This document shows positions 54,704-63,209 of a DNA stretch of 64,000 nucleotides, piece after piece. The first letter of the stretch is position 1. Each line of letters starts with the position of its first letter. Source of the stretch: Desulfoluna butyratoxydans (GTDB lineage Bacteria > Desulfobacterota > Desulfobacteria > Desulfobacterales > Desulfolunaceae); NCBI RefSeq assembly GCF_900699765.1, contig NZ_CAADHO010000007.1:62001-126000 (forward strand). Direction: 5' to 3'. The translations under genes and the position numbers were made by a program. A model generated the notes under the pieces. It was not told the DNA's origin and ran no database searches. It saw only the letters and a program-made list of their open reading frames with translations.

Positions 54704-56344
54704 ATGGAACAGGTTCCCTCGTTTTTCGAGACACCGGCACCGCCCCGCTTCAAGGGCGTGCTCTCCTGGCTTATCACCACGGATCACAAGCGCATCGGAC
54801 TCATGTATCTCTATGTGATCCTCTTCTGGTTCGTGGTGGCCATGTTCCTGGGCGGGCTGATGCGCCTGGAGCTGATGTTCCGCGGGGAGACCCTCATGGG
54901 GGCCCAGTCCTACAACGCCCTGTTTACCCTCCACGGGGTGATCATGATTTTCCTCTTCATCATCCCCGGCATCCCGGCCATCTTCGGCAATTTTATCCTG
55001 CCCATTCAGCTCGGCACCGACGACGTCTTTTTCCCCAAGCTCAACCTGCTCTCCTGGTACCTGTACGTCACCGGCGGGGTCCTGGCCCTGTCCACGCTGT
55101 TCATCGGCGGGCCGCCGGACACGGGCTGGACCTTTTACGTGCCCTTCAGCGTGGGCACCAACAGCAATGTCTCCACAGCTGTGTTTGCCGCCTTTGTGCT
55201 GGGGCTGGCCAGCATGCTCACGGGCATCAATTTTGTCACCACCATCCACCGCATGCGCAGCGAAAAGATGGGATGGCTGCAGCTGCCCCTGTTTTCCTGG
55301 AGCCTTTATGCCACCAGCTGGGTTCAGATCCTGGCCACGCCGGTGGTCTCCATCACCCTGCTCCTGATCATGGTGGAGCGTTTCTTAGGGGTGGGGCTCT
55401 TTGACCCGGACAAGGGGGGGGACCCCATTCTTTACCAGCATCTTTTCTGGATGTACTCCCATCCGGCTGTGTACATCATGATCCTTCCCGGCATGGGGGT
55501 GATCTCCGAGGTGATGGCGGTCTTTGCCAGAAAGCCAGTTTTCGGCTACAAGGCCATGGCCTTTTCCAGCCTGGCCATTGCCGTGGTGGGATCCCTGGTG
55601 TGGGCTCACCACATGTACACCAGCGGCATGAGCGATACGGCGGTTTTTGTTTTTTCCCTGCTGACTTTTCTCGTGGCCATTCCGTCGGCCATCAAGGTCT
55701 TCAGCTGGGTGGCCACCCTCTACAAGGGGTCCATCCTCATGACCCCGCCGCTCTTTTTCGGGCTCTGCTTTATCTACCTGTTTTCCGTGGGCGGTCTCAC
55801 CGGCCTGGTGCTGGGTGCTGCAGGGCCCGATATCCATGTCCACGACACCTACTTTGTGGTGGCCCATTTTCACTTCACCATGTTCGGTGGCACCGGGTTT
55901 GCCTTTTTTGCGGCCCTTCATCACTGGTGGCCCAAGATGTTCGGGCGGATGTATGATTTTAAGGCGGCGTACTGGGCGGCGGTTCTGGTGACCTTTGGTT
56001 TTCTTCTTCACTATGTGCCCATGTTTGTCTTAGGGCTCCAGGGCATGCCGCGGCGTTACTACGACTACCTGCCCGAGTACGAGACCGGTAATTTTGTGGC
56101 GGGCTTTGGTGCGGCCTTTATGCTGGCGGGTCTTGTGCTGATGCTGGCGAACCTCATGGTGTCGGTCAAACGGGGTCGCATTGCTGCCGCAGACCCCTGG
56201 GGCGGAACCACCCTGGAGTGGACGGTGCCGTCGCCGCCGCCGTTGCATAACTTCATTCGGGACCCGGAGGTCCCGGATTACCCGTACGACTTCACCGCTG
56301 TCGGTGCCGCCAAGGCAAGGGCCGGTGACGCGGAGGTGTCATGA
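54704..56344 (+). CDS. ctaD: Cytochrome c oxidase subunit I (A2-type haem-copper oxidase)
   Basis: 546-aa catalytic subunit with 12 or more helices. Haem a/a3 and CuB ligands are visible: HGVIMIF, WMYSHPAVYIMILP (CuB histidine and cross-linked tyrosine), HHMYTSG, and HVHDTYFVVAHFHFTMFGG. The helix VI glutamate of A1-type oxidases is Ala here, and the preceding Tyr-Ser (YSHP) is the hallmark of A2-type enzymes, in which it substitutes in the proton path. The start MEQVPSFFETPAPPRF follows CGGAG; in-frame ATGs at 54629 and 54641 lie in or at the end of the repeat array. It reduces O2 to water with proton pumping. Confidence 0.95.
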   Translation: MEQVPSFFETPAPPRFKGVLSWLITTDHKRIGLMYLYVILFWFVVAMFLGGLMRLELMFRGETLMGAQSYNALFTLHGVIMIFLFIIPGIPAIFGNFILPIQLGTDDVFFPKLNLLSWYLYVTGGVLALSTLFIGGPPDTGWTFYVPFSVGTNSNVSTAVFAAFVLGLASMLTGINFVTTIHRMRSEKMGWLQLPLFSWSLYATSWVQILATPVVSITLLLIMVERFLGVGLFDPDKGGDPILYQHLFWMYSHPAVYIMILPGMGVISEVMAVFARKPVFGYKAMAFSSLAIAVVGSLVWAHHMYTSGMSDTAVFVFSLLTFLVAIPSAIKVFSWVATLYKGSILMTPPLFFGLCFIYLFSVGGLTGLVLGAAGPDIHVHDTYFVVAHFHFTMFGGTGFAFFAALHHWWPKMFGRMYDFKAAYWAAVLVTFGFLLHYVPMFVLGLQGMPRRYYDYLPEYETGNFVAGFGAAFMLAGLVLMLANLMVSVKRGRIAAADPWGGTTLEWTVPSPPPLHNFIRDPEVPDYPYDFTAVGAAKARAGDAEVS

Positions 56345-56937
56345 GGCAGGCCACGGATCACAAAGGAAAGCGTCTCGGCATGTGGCTTTTTCTCTATACC
56401 GAGATCATTCTCTTCGGCGGACTGTTTGTTCTCTACGCCGTCTACCTTGCCAAGTATCCCGTGGATTTTGTCAACGGGGGAAAAGACCTGAGCCGGATCT
56501 TTGGCGCGGCCAACACCCTTATCCTTCTGGTGAGCAGCTGTGCCGTTGCCTCGTCCATCACCGCCGTGCAGAGAGACCAGAAAAAGGTGGGGCTGATCCT
56601 TGTGGGCGCCACCATTTTCTGCGGACTCGTGTTTCTGGTGAACAAGTATTTCGAATGGGGGCACAAAATCCATGAGGGTATTTATCCAGGCTCCGAGAGC
56701 CTGGTTTACGGCGAGCCGGGCCGTAATATCTTTTTCGGGCTCTACTATGTGATCACCGGTCTTCACGGCCTTCATATCGTCATCGGCATGACCGTTCTCA
56801 CCGTGGCCTTTGTGCTGGTGTCTAAAGAACGTATCACGCCGGAAAATCACGTGTTCCTGGAAAACGCCGGGCTCTACTGGCACCTTGTGGATCTTGCCTG
56901 GATCTTTATCTTCCCACTTTTTTACCTGGTCCTTTAA
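56341..56937 (+). CDS. ctaE: Cytochrome c oxidase subunit III
   Basis: 198-aa membrane subunit with five helices, the short form common in bacterial oxidases: LGMWLFLYTEIILFGGLFVLYAVY, then FFGLYYVITGLHGLHIVIGM and YWHLVDLAWIFIFPLFYLVL. The glutamate and histidine residues typical of the family are present. Its ATG overlaps the subunit I stop (ATGA), so translation is coupled. Confidence 0.94.
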   Translation: MRQATDHKGKRLGMWLFLYTEIILFGGLFVLYAVYLAKYPVDFVNGGKDLSRIFGAANTLILLVSSCAVASSITAVQRDQKKVGLILVGATIFCGLVFLVNKYFEWGHKIHEGIYPGSESLVYGEPGRNIFFGLYYVITGLHGLHIVIGMTVLTVAFVLVSKERITPENHVFLENAGLYWHLVDLAWIFIFPLFYLVL

Positions 56938-56947
56938 GGAGAGACCC

Positions 56948-57223
56948 ATGCACATTGCATCCTATGGTCGGTTGATGGGTGTCCTGGCCGCGCTCATGGT
57001 CTTGACCGGGGTTACGGTGGCGGCCTCATATGTGGACCTGGGCCCCTTGAATGTCTGGGTTGCCCTGGCCATTGCCTCCACCAAGGCCTCCCTGGTGCTG
57101 CTTTTTTTCATGCACATCGGCATGGAGGGACGCCTGGTGGTGGCTTCGTTTCTCAGCACCATTTTTTTCCTGGCCATCATGATCGGTTTTACCTTCTGGG
57201 ATGTGGCGTTTCGGATGCCCTGA
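56948..57223 (+). CDS. Cytochrome c oxidase subunit IV (prokaryotic type)
   Basis: 91-aa protein with three membrane helices (residues 8-28, 36-56, 65-85). The pattern NVWVALAIASTKASLVLLFFMHI is that of the prokaryotic COX4 family, which stabilises the oxidase. AAGGAGAG lies 6 nt upstream, 10 bp after the subunit III stop. Confidence 0.9.
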   Translation: MHIASYGRLMGVLAALMVLTGVTVAASYVDLGPLNVWVALAIASTKASLVLLFFMHIGMEGRLVVASFLSTIFFLAIMIGFTFWDVAFRMP

Positions 57224-57224
57224 G

Positions 57225-57266
57225 TGGTGAATAGTGAGCAGCAGGTAGTGAATAGTGAGTACTGAA
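57225..57266. repeat. Heptanucleotide tandem array, unit TAGTGAR
   Basis: Six 7-bp units (TGGTGAA, TAGTGAG, CAGCAGG, TAGTGAA, TAGTGAG, TACTGAA) between subunit IV and subunit II. TAG and TGA stops occur in almost every unit and so in all frames. Confidence 0.85.
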
Positions 57267-57301
57267 CCGGTACGGTTTTCCCTTTTCCCAAGGAGTGTAT
57301 C

Positions 57302-57916
57302 ATGCCCATGGACAACAATCCGGTGGCTCTTGTGGACCGGTCCTTCTATTTTATCATTGGGTTTTCCTTCCTGTTTCTTTTTGCCATTACCGCGGTGATG
57401 ATCTGGTTCGTGATACGGTACCGAAGGAGTCGGAACCCTTACGCATCGGATATCCGGGGCAATGTGTGGCTGGAACTTGCCTGGACGGTGATTCCCACGG
57501 GCATTGCCATTGCCATGTTTGTGTCCGGCTGGCAGGCGTATACCGGGCTTCGGAACGTACCGGACGGTGCCCTGGAGATCAAAGCCTACGCTCAGATGTT
57601 TTCCTGGATCTTTGTCTACCCCAACGACAAGGAGACCGAAAACGAGCTGGTGGTCCCCGTCAATGTTCCGGTGAAGATCACCCTGACGTCCGAGGATGTG
57701 CTTCACAGCTTTTACCTGCCATCGTTCCGGGTGAAGATGGACGCCGTCAAGGGCATGGACACGCGGGCCTGGTTTTTCCCCGACAAAGAAGGGGAGTTCG
57801 TGTTTCATTGCACGGAATTCTGCGGAACAGGCCATTCCACCATGGACGGCACACTGACCATTGTCTCCAAGGAGGCCTACGAAGCATTTCTTGAGGAGGA
57901 GGACGACGATGAGTGA
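57302..57916 (+). CDS. ctaC: Cytochrome c oxidase subunit II
   Basis: 204 aa. Two membrane helices (about 18-40 and 58-78) flank a short loop, then comes the periplasmic cupredoxin domain with an intact CuA site: VLHSFYLPSF and HCTEFCGTGHSTM (Cys-x3-Cys-x3-His-x2-Met plus upstream His). There is no fused cytochrome c domain, so the electron donor is a separate cytochrome. The N-terminus has no obvious lipobox. AAGGAG precedes the ATG at about 7 nt. Confidence 0.94.
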   Translation: MPMDNNPVALVDRSFYFIIGFSFLFLFAITAVMIWFVIRYRRSRNPYASDIRGNVWLELAWTVIPTGIAIAMFVSGWQAYTGLRNVPDGALEIKAYAQMFSWIFVYPNDKETENELVVPVNVPVKITLTSEDVLHSFYLPSFRVKMDAVKGMDTRAWFFPDKEGEFVFHCTEFCGTGHSTMDGTLTIVSKEAYEAFLEEEDDDE

Positions 57917-58859
57917 CCGCAGGACGTGCAACCGAACGGAAAGCACGGGACACGGCGGTTTCAACCAAGAGATGGAGATGGCCGTGGCAGATACGAATCC
58001 CCCACCCAGGACCGAACCGAAGGGAAGGGTGCTCTCCTTTTTTCTCCTCTCCAAAGCCTTTCTCTCTGCCCACATCGGCCTGGCAGCCGCTGCCGGGTGC
58101 CTGTTTCACCCCGACGGCGGGGCCATGCAGGCTGCCATGGCCTGGGTGGGGGTGACCATGACGGCCATGGCCGGTGCCCTGGTGAACAACATCCAGGACC
58201 GGCTCCAGGACCAGGAGATCCCACGGACAAGGTGGCGCAAAGAGGCCCTGGAATCCGCCGGAGTCCTTGCTCTGCTCAAGGGGGCGGGCCTCATGGCCGT
58301 CCTCGGCCTCATGCTGGTGGTGGATGCCGGTAACGGGCTCTGGCCGGGGGCCATGGTCCTGGTGGGGCTTTTTTTCTACAATGCGGTGTATACCCCGCTA
58401 AAGAAGAAGAGTCACCTGGCCCTGCTTCCCGGCTCCCTGTGCGGCATGGCCGCCCTTCTTGCCGGGTGGATGGTGGCCGGGGGCTCCCCCATGGACCGCG
58501 GGGCGCTTTCCGCCGCCCTGGTGGTGGGGGTGTGGCAGATTCCCCATTCCATGATCCAGAACCTCAAGCACGCCGATGAGCTGAGAAAAAGCGATCAGCC
58601 AACCATCACCAAGCTTTTCAAGGATCCGGACCTGGCCTTTGTGACCCTCATGTGGGTGATGCTCTATAACCTTTCCTTGTACCACCTTATTTTCATGGCG
58701 CCCTTTTCGGATTGGGCGCTGCTCCTTCTCTTTACCAATGCAGGCTTTCTGACCCCGCTTTTTGCCCATACCCTGTTTGTGCTCAAGAGGCCGGGCCTTG
58801 CCTTCAACTTTCTGAACCTGTCCCTGGTGGTCTATTTCATCGCCTTGATGATACCCTGA
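57909..58859 (+). CDS. ctaB: Protoheme IX farnesyltransferase (heme O synthase)
   Basis: 316-aa UbiA-superfamily prenyltransferase that converts haem b to haem o for the oxidase. The first aspartate-rich motif is NNIQDRLQDQEIPRTRWR, matching the NxxxDxxxDxxMxRTxxR of CyoE/CtaB; the second region reads NAVYTPLKKKSHLALLPGSLCGMAALLAGW. Seven to nine helices are predicted. The first ~40 residues are an unusual charged extension. The ATG overlaps the subunit II stop. No CtaA-type haem A synthase is visible, so the haem may be o rather than a unless that gene is elsewhere. Confidence 0.88.
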   Translation: MSDRRTCNRTESTGHGGFNQEMEMAVADTNPPPRTEPKGRVLSFFLLSKAFLSAHIGLAAAAGCLFHPDGGAMQAAMAWVGVTMTAMAGALVNNIQDRLQDQEIPRTRWRKEALESAGVLALLKGAGLMAVLGLMLVVDAGNGLWPGAMVLVGLFFYNAVYTPLKKKSHLALLPGSLCGMAALLAGWMVAGGSPMDRGALSAALVVGVWQIPHSMIQNLKHADELRKSDQPTITKLFKDPDLAFVTLMWVMLYNLSLYHLIFMAPFSDWALLLLFTNAGFLTPLFAHTLFVLKRPGLAFNFLNLSLVVYFIALMIP

Positions 58860-58883
58860 AACGAGCTAAAAAACGGAGCCAAG

Positions 58884-59426
58884 ATGCAGACGATTCACGA
58901 CCCGATTCCCATTGTGGAGGAGCTTTTTACGCCCTGGAAGGCATCCCTTGCGGGCGAGTACAGGGGATACCGAAACCATGTGTACCGCATGCTTCACTTC
59001 TGCTTTGGCCTTGCCCCCTGTTCCGACGCGGACCGAGAAAAGCTCTGCATCGCAGGGGTGTTCCATGATATGGGCTTGTGGATCGACGACAGCTTCGACT
59101 ACATCCCCGCATCCATCCCCCCGGCCCTGGCCTGCCTGAAGGGCCGCAACCTCTCTGCCCACTCCCATGAGATTTCCCTCATGATCTCCGAGCACCACAA
59201 GCTCCGGGAGTACAGGGAAAAAGCCTTTCCCCTCGTGGAGCTGTTTCGTAAAGGCGATCTGGTGGACGTCTCTCTGGGCCTGTGCCGCTTCGGGCTTGAT
59301 AACGCCTATGTCCGTGCGGTCAGGGGCCATTTCCCCAATGCCGGATTTCATGTGAAGCTTGCCCGCAGGGCGGCCAGGTGGGTTGTCAGGCATCCCCTGG
59401 ATCCCGCTCCCATGATGAAGTGGTGA
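58884..59426 (+). CDS. HD-domain phosphohydrolase-like protein
   Basis: 180 aa. The HD signature is spread as YRNHVYRML, AGVFHDMGLW and ISEHHKLREY, giving the His...HisAsp...Asp/His metal pattern of the superfamily. Substrate unknown; nucleotide or phosphoester hydrolysis is usual. GGAGCC is about 8 nt upstream. It follows ctaB by 24 bp and is likely the last gene of the oxidase operon, though a functional link is not evident. Confidence 0.85.
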   Translation: MQTIHDPIPIVEELFTPWKASLAGEYRGYRNHVYRMLHFCFGLAPCSDADREKLCIAGVFHDMGLWIDDSFDYIPASIPPALACLKGRNLSAHSHEISLMISEHHKLREYREKAFPLVELFRKGDLVDVSLGLCRFGLDNAYVRAVRGHFPNAGFHVKLARRAARWVVRHPLDPAPMMKW

Positions 59427-59765
59427 CAGGCGACCCCTCGCCTGTCCGTTTCGGCCCCACCCTTTTCCCTTCCTTTGTGATGTTTCCCTGCATACCCCTA
59501 TTCCTATATTCGATGTACCCGAATGCGCTGGCTTCGTTTGCCTTGTTCCTTACAGGGACCGGCCTTGGCGAGTGACTCAGATGTATTCATATGTCTCAGG
59601 GTGTGATACATAAATGTTTTCCCGCTTAAACAAAGATGGGGGTGGGCAGGGCCATGAAAAGGGCCCTTTGGTTTCTTTTTTATCGTTGCGCAAAGGGGGG
59701 CGTTCCGGCCGGTTGCCGGTGAGTCCGGGCCTTGGTGCGGCAACGATTGCCGGAGTATGTGGTGC
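59427..59765. other. Intergenic region
   Basis: About 340 bases with no recognised gene. It contains the palindrome AAAGGGCCCTTT near 59659 and T-rich stretches, but no hairpin with a real loop plus U-run, and no clear promoter for the downstream sensor. Confidence 0.45.
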
Positions 59766-62249
59766 ATGGCTGTATGTGGTGGTGTGAAACGCGTGATGCT
59801 GGTGGGGGCCTTTGTGCTGGCCGTTGCCGTGCCGGCGGGGGCGTTTCAGGTGTCTTTGTTTGTGCCCCGGGACGATACGGTGTTCTGGGCGTCCCTTGTG
59901 AGGTTGACCCGTGCGGCGGCCCATGACCTGGCCCTGGACCTGGAGGTGTATTCGGCCGACAACCGGGGCGAAACCATGCTGTCTCAGGTGGAGGCCGCTT
60001 GCATCAAGGGCACCGACGGTATTCTTTTCATGAATTACGAAAACCTCGGCCACCAGATCCTGGCCATATCCCAGGTCCACGCGGTACCGGCATTTCTTTT
60101 CAACACGGGTTTTTCCGATCCCCGGATGATCCCCAGGAGGCAGTACCCCCATTGGATCGGAAGCATGACCCCGGATGATACCCGGGCCGGGGCGCTCCTT
60201 GCCGAAGGGTTGATCCGGGCGGCCAAGCGGTCGGGGAGGAATGCGGTGCGGATGCTGGCGGTGGAGGGCAACCCCTTGGAGAAATCGTCCTCGGACCGGG
60301 TCGACGGGATGAAGACGGTGGTTGCAGGCCGTGACGACGTGACGCTGTACGGCATTGTCAGCGCCGGAAAGGGGTGGAGCCGGGGCCGGGCAAGGGATGC
60401 GGTCATGGAAGAGCTGCGCAGCCACCCGGACATCAACACCGTATGGGCGGCAGGGGACGACATGGCCCTGGGCGCCCGGGATGCTGTGGGCGAGCTGGGC
60501 CTGGACAAGGGGATGGTGGTCACGGGGGGCATTGACTGGAGCCTGGCTGCCGTTGAGAGCATTCGCACAGGTGGTGTCACCTTGAGCGTCGGCGGTCATG
60601 TGCTGGAAGGGGCCTGGTCCCTTGTCCTGATGCACGACTATCTTAACCGCCGGGATTTTGCCCGGGAAAGCACGGTCTTCAAAACCAGGATGCACGCCAT
60701 CGACAGCGGCAACGTCGAGCAGGTGGCGGCCTTTTTATCCGATGACTGGGATCATGTCGATTTCACCTGCTTCTCCAAATACCTGAACAAGGCCCTGCTC
60801 TACCGGTTCGATCTACCCTACCTGCTGGACGCCTTTTATCCCAAGAAAAACACCTTTGAGCTCACCGTCGAGGAGCGTCGCTGGCTGGCGGACCATCCCA
60901 CGGTGCGCCTGGGGATCGACGACAACTGGCCCCCGTTTGAGTTCATCGGACCGGAGGGGCGATACAAAGGCATGGTGGCAGATTATGTCCGGGCCCTGGA
61001 AGATCGCCTGGGGATCCGGTGCATCTACACCCGCGGGATGAGCTGGACAGATACCCTGGAGGCCATGGGGGAGAATCGCCTGGATATGATCGCCGCCATC
61101 GGGGCGATACCCCGGCACAAGGGCGCCATGCGTCTTACCTCGCCTTTTTTGTCTTTCCCCCTGGTGGTGATCACCAGCGAACAGGTGGATTTCGTGGAGG
61201 ACATGGCCGCCCTTTCAGGCAGGACCGTGGCCGTGGTCAAGGATTACTCCGAGCACACCATTCTTTCTGCCGAGTATCCGGACATCAAGGTCCTGGCAAC
61301 GGACAGCACGGCCCGGGCCCTGGCTGCCGTGGCCACGGGCAGGGCCCATGCCTACGTGGGGAACCTGGCCGTGGCAAATTACACCATCAAGCAGGAGCGG
61401 TTTACCCACCTCAAGGTGTCCGGCACCGTCCCCAGAACCCTGGAGATCAGCATGGGGGTCCGCAAGGACTGGCCCCTGTTTGCCGGACTGGTTTCCAAGG
61501 CCATCGAGTCCATTTCCCAGGCGGAGCGGGACACCATCTACCAACGCTGGCTCCCCTTGCGCTACGAACATGGTTTTGATTACGGGTTGCTCTGGAAGTG
61601 CCTGGGAGGCGCGGCCTTGGTCCTGGCCCTTGCCCTGTATTGGAACCGGCGGCTGGCGGCCTTGAACAGGGCCTTGAAAAAGGAGATTGCCGTGCGGGTG
61701 ACGGCGGAGGAGGCCTTGCGCCGGGAGCAGTCCAGGGTAAAGGTGATGGCCGTGACCGATCCCTTGACCGGCTTGTACAACCGGCGGAAATTTGCGGAGG
61801 CCTTTCCCCTTGAGATCAGTCGGCTGCGCCGCAGCGGACGATACCTCGCCTTTGCCATCATGGATATCGATTTTTTCAAGCAGTACAACGACCATTACGG
61901 CCATCAGATGGGGGACGAGGCCCTGAACCGCGTGGGGGCGCTTCTCCTGCAACGGTGCAAACGGGGTACGGATTACTGCTTTCGCCTGGGCGGGGAAGAG
62001 TTCGGGATCCTTTTTCTGGCCCGCGATTCGCAGCGGGCCCTGGCGTTTATGGAAAGCACGAGGCAGGCCATCGCCGCAATGGCCATCGAGCATGCCCACA
62101 GCAGGGTCGACGATGTCCTGACGGTCTCCCTTGGCCTGGTGGTTTCCGACACCCCCACAGACATTGACGGCATGTACAAAGTCGCGGACAACGCCCTCTA
62201 CCGGGCCAAAGGTGCCGGACGCAACCGAACCGAAATGGTCTGCTGCTGA
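59766..62249 (+). CDS. Dual periplasmic-binding-protein sensor with GGDEF diguanylate cyclase
   Basis: 827 aa. A signal peptide (RVMLVGAFVLAVAVPAGA) is followed by a sugar-type periplasmic-binding fold at about 20-320 (VWAAGDDMALGARDAVGELG, VTGGIDWSLAAVESIR). A second binding domain of SBP family 3 lies at about 370-590 (RLGIDDNWPPFEFIGPEGRYKGMVADYVRALE). One membrane helix (GLLWKCLGGAALVLALALYW), a short coiled coil and a GGDEF domain complete it. The active-site loop RLGGEEF is intact and RGTD five residues before it is the product-inhibition I-site. It should make c-di-GMP in response to two ligands. Start 59766 is favoured by GGAG spacing of 10 nt. Confidence 0.9.
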   Translation: MAVCGGVKRVMLVGAFVLAVAVPAGAFQVSLFVPRDDTVFWASLVRLTRAAAHDLALDLEVYSADNRGETMLSQVEAACIKGTDGILFMNYENLGHQILAISQVHAVPAFLFNTGFSDPRMIPRRQYPHWIGSMTPDDTRAGALLAEGLIRAAKRSGRNAVRMLAVEGNPLEKSSSDRVDGMKTVVAGRDDVTLYGIVSAGKGWSRGRARDAVMEELRSHPDINTVWAAGDDMALGARDAVGELGLDKGMVVTGGIDWSLAAVESIRTGGVTLSVGGHVLEGAWSLVLMHDYLNRRDFARESTVFKTRMHAIDSGNVEQVAAFLSDDWDHVDFTCFSKYLNKALLYRFDLPYLLDAFYPKKNTFELTVEERRWLADHPTVRLGIDDNWPPFEFIGPEGRYKGMVADYVRALEDRLGIRCIYTRGMSWTDTLEAMGENRLDMIAAIGAIPRHKGAMRLTSPFLSFPLVVITSEQVDFVEDMAALSGRTVAVVKDYSEHTILSAEYPDIKVLATDSTARALAAVATGRAHAYVGNLAVANYTIKQERFTHLKVSGTVPRTLEISMGVRKDWPLFAGLVSKAIESISQAERDTIYQRWLPLRYEHGFDYGLLWKCLGGAALVLALALYWNRRLAALNRALKKEIAVRVTAEEALRREQSRVKVMAVTDPLTGLYNRRKFAEAFPLEISRLRRSGRYLAFAIMDIDFFKQYNDHYGHQMGDEALNRVGALLLQRCKRGTDYCFRLGGEEFGILFLARDSQRALAFMESTRQAIAAMAIEHAHSRVDDVLTVSLGLVVSDTPTDIDGMYKVADNALYRAKGAGRNRTEMVCC

Positions 62250-62274
62250 GCCGGGCCACGGGACAGCACGTTTG

Positions 62275-62952
62275 TCAGGTTGTGAGGGTGTGGTGGGCAA
62301 TGGCCCATCCCCGTGCCAGGGCCGTCGCCTTGAGGTCCGGGGTGGGGTTTACCGCCGTGGGATGGCCCACGGCCTCAAGGAAGGCCAGGTCCGCGTGGTG
62401 GTCGGAGTAGGCGTGGGATGCGGCCAGGTCGATGCCCATGGTCCGGGCCAGCTGGCCGATGGCCCGAGCCTTCTCTCCTCCGACACAGACGTTTGCAGCC
62501 GGGCGGCCGGTGCATTGATCGTTGCCGTCGGTTTCAATGGGCGTGGCGAGCCAGGCGTCGGGGGCATGGTCGTCCACAAAGGGCGCCAGAAGGTGCCCGC
62601 TGGTGGCCGAGACCACAATGACAAGGTGCCCCTGCTTCCTGTGGGCGGCCATGCAGGTCATCATCTCGGGAAAGAGAAGGGGGCTCAGGCACGTTTCGTA
62701 GAGCTGCCTGGCGTGGGCCCGGAGGCGGGACATGGGGATGCCCTTGTATGAGGCGAGGTAGATGCGGTTGAAGCGGTCGTGGTCCATGAGCTTTCGCTTG
62801 TACAAGGGCTCGGCCAGAGCCACCTTGAGCAGGCGAAAGGGGTAAAGGGGCCCCGGGCAGTGGTGGCGAAGCAGGGAGAGGGCCTCCATGCGCTGGCTGT
62901 CTGCGGCGATGAGGGTGCGGTCGAAGTCGAAAAATGCGGCGGTGCGTCTCAT
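62275..62952 (-). CDS. HAD-superfamily subfamily IB hydrolase (phosphoserine-phosphatase-like)
   Basis: 225-aa soluble phosphatase-fold protein. The nucleophile motif is FFDFDRTLI (DxDxT), motif II is VVSATSG, a lysine is in GGEKARAIGQL, and motif IV is YSDHHADLAFLEAVG. The helical cap lies between residues 15 and 95. The family includes SerB and enzymes acting on lysophosphatidate or prenyl phosphates. The TAVNPTPDLKATALARGW ending matches the HAD-IB group. The start is MRRTAAFFDFD with AAGGAGATCC upstream. Divergent from the FGGY kinase gene. Confidence 0.9.
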   Translation of the reverse strand: MRRTAAFFDFDRTLIAADSQRMEALSLLRHHCPGPLYPFRLLKVALAEPLYKRKLMDHDRFNRIYLASYKGIPMSRLRAHARQLYETCLSPLLFPEMMTCMAAHRKQGHLVIVVSATSGHLLAPFVDDHAPDAWLATPIETDGNDQCTGRPAANVCVGGEKARAIGQLARTMGIDLAASHAYSDHHADLAFLEAVGHPTAVNPTPDLKATALARGWAIAHHTLTT

Positions 62953-63099
62953 GGATCTCCTTGGGGTGACGGGTGGGCGTCCGGGACGGTATGTACCATG
63001 TGCCTTCCCAGGGTGTCAATGTGCGGGCTGACGCAACATTCCGGGATGACGAGGGAATGGGTTGATCCCTCTTGTGGGCTCCATGGCTCCTGATATTGT

Positions 63100-63113
63100 A
63101 CTGACCGGTCAGT
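63100..63113. promoter_or_regulatory. Perfect palindromic operator, ACTGACCGGTCAGT
   Basis: A 14-bp perfect palindrome seven bases upstream of a TTGACA -35 box, in the divergent HAD/FGGY intergenic region. Sites of the TGACCGGTCA form are typical TetR-family operators (inference from family knowledge). No TetR gene is in the window. Confidence 0.65.
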
Positions 63114-63120
63114 TATCCTG

Positions 63121-63149
63121 TTGACACCATTGCAATTCCTCGGATATGT
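63121..63149 (+). promoter_or_regulatory. Candidate promoter of FGGY kinase gene
   Basis: TTGACA at 63121-63126 with ATATGT or TATGTT 17-18 bp downstream. The -35 is perfect, the -10 imperfect. It lies about 60 bp ahead of the start codon and next to the palindromic operator. Confidence 0.5.
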
Positions 63150-63209
63150 TTTCTTTAAAAATCAGCGACGCTACCCGTTTTTCTACCTCAACCTTGTGAA
63201 GGAGTGAGT

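Noticed and set aside
63056-63120. Mobile-element boundary suggested by the ACTGACCGGTCAGT palindrome
   Set aside because: It is a single symmetric site adjoining a promoter, without direct repeats or a recombinase gene, so an operator is the simpler reading.
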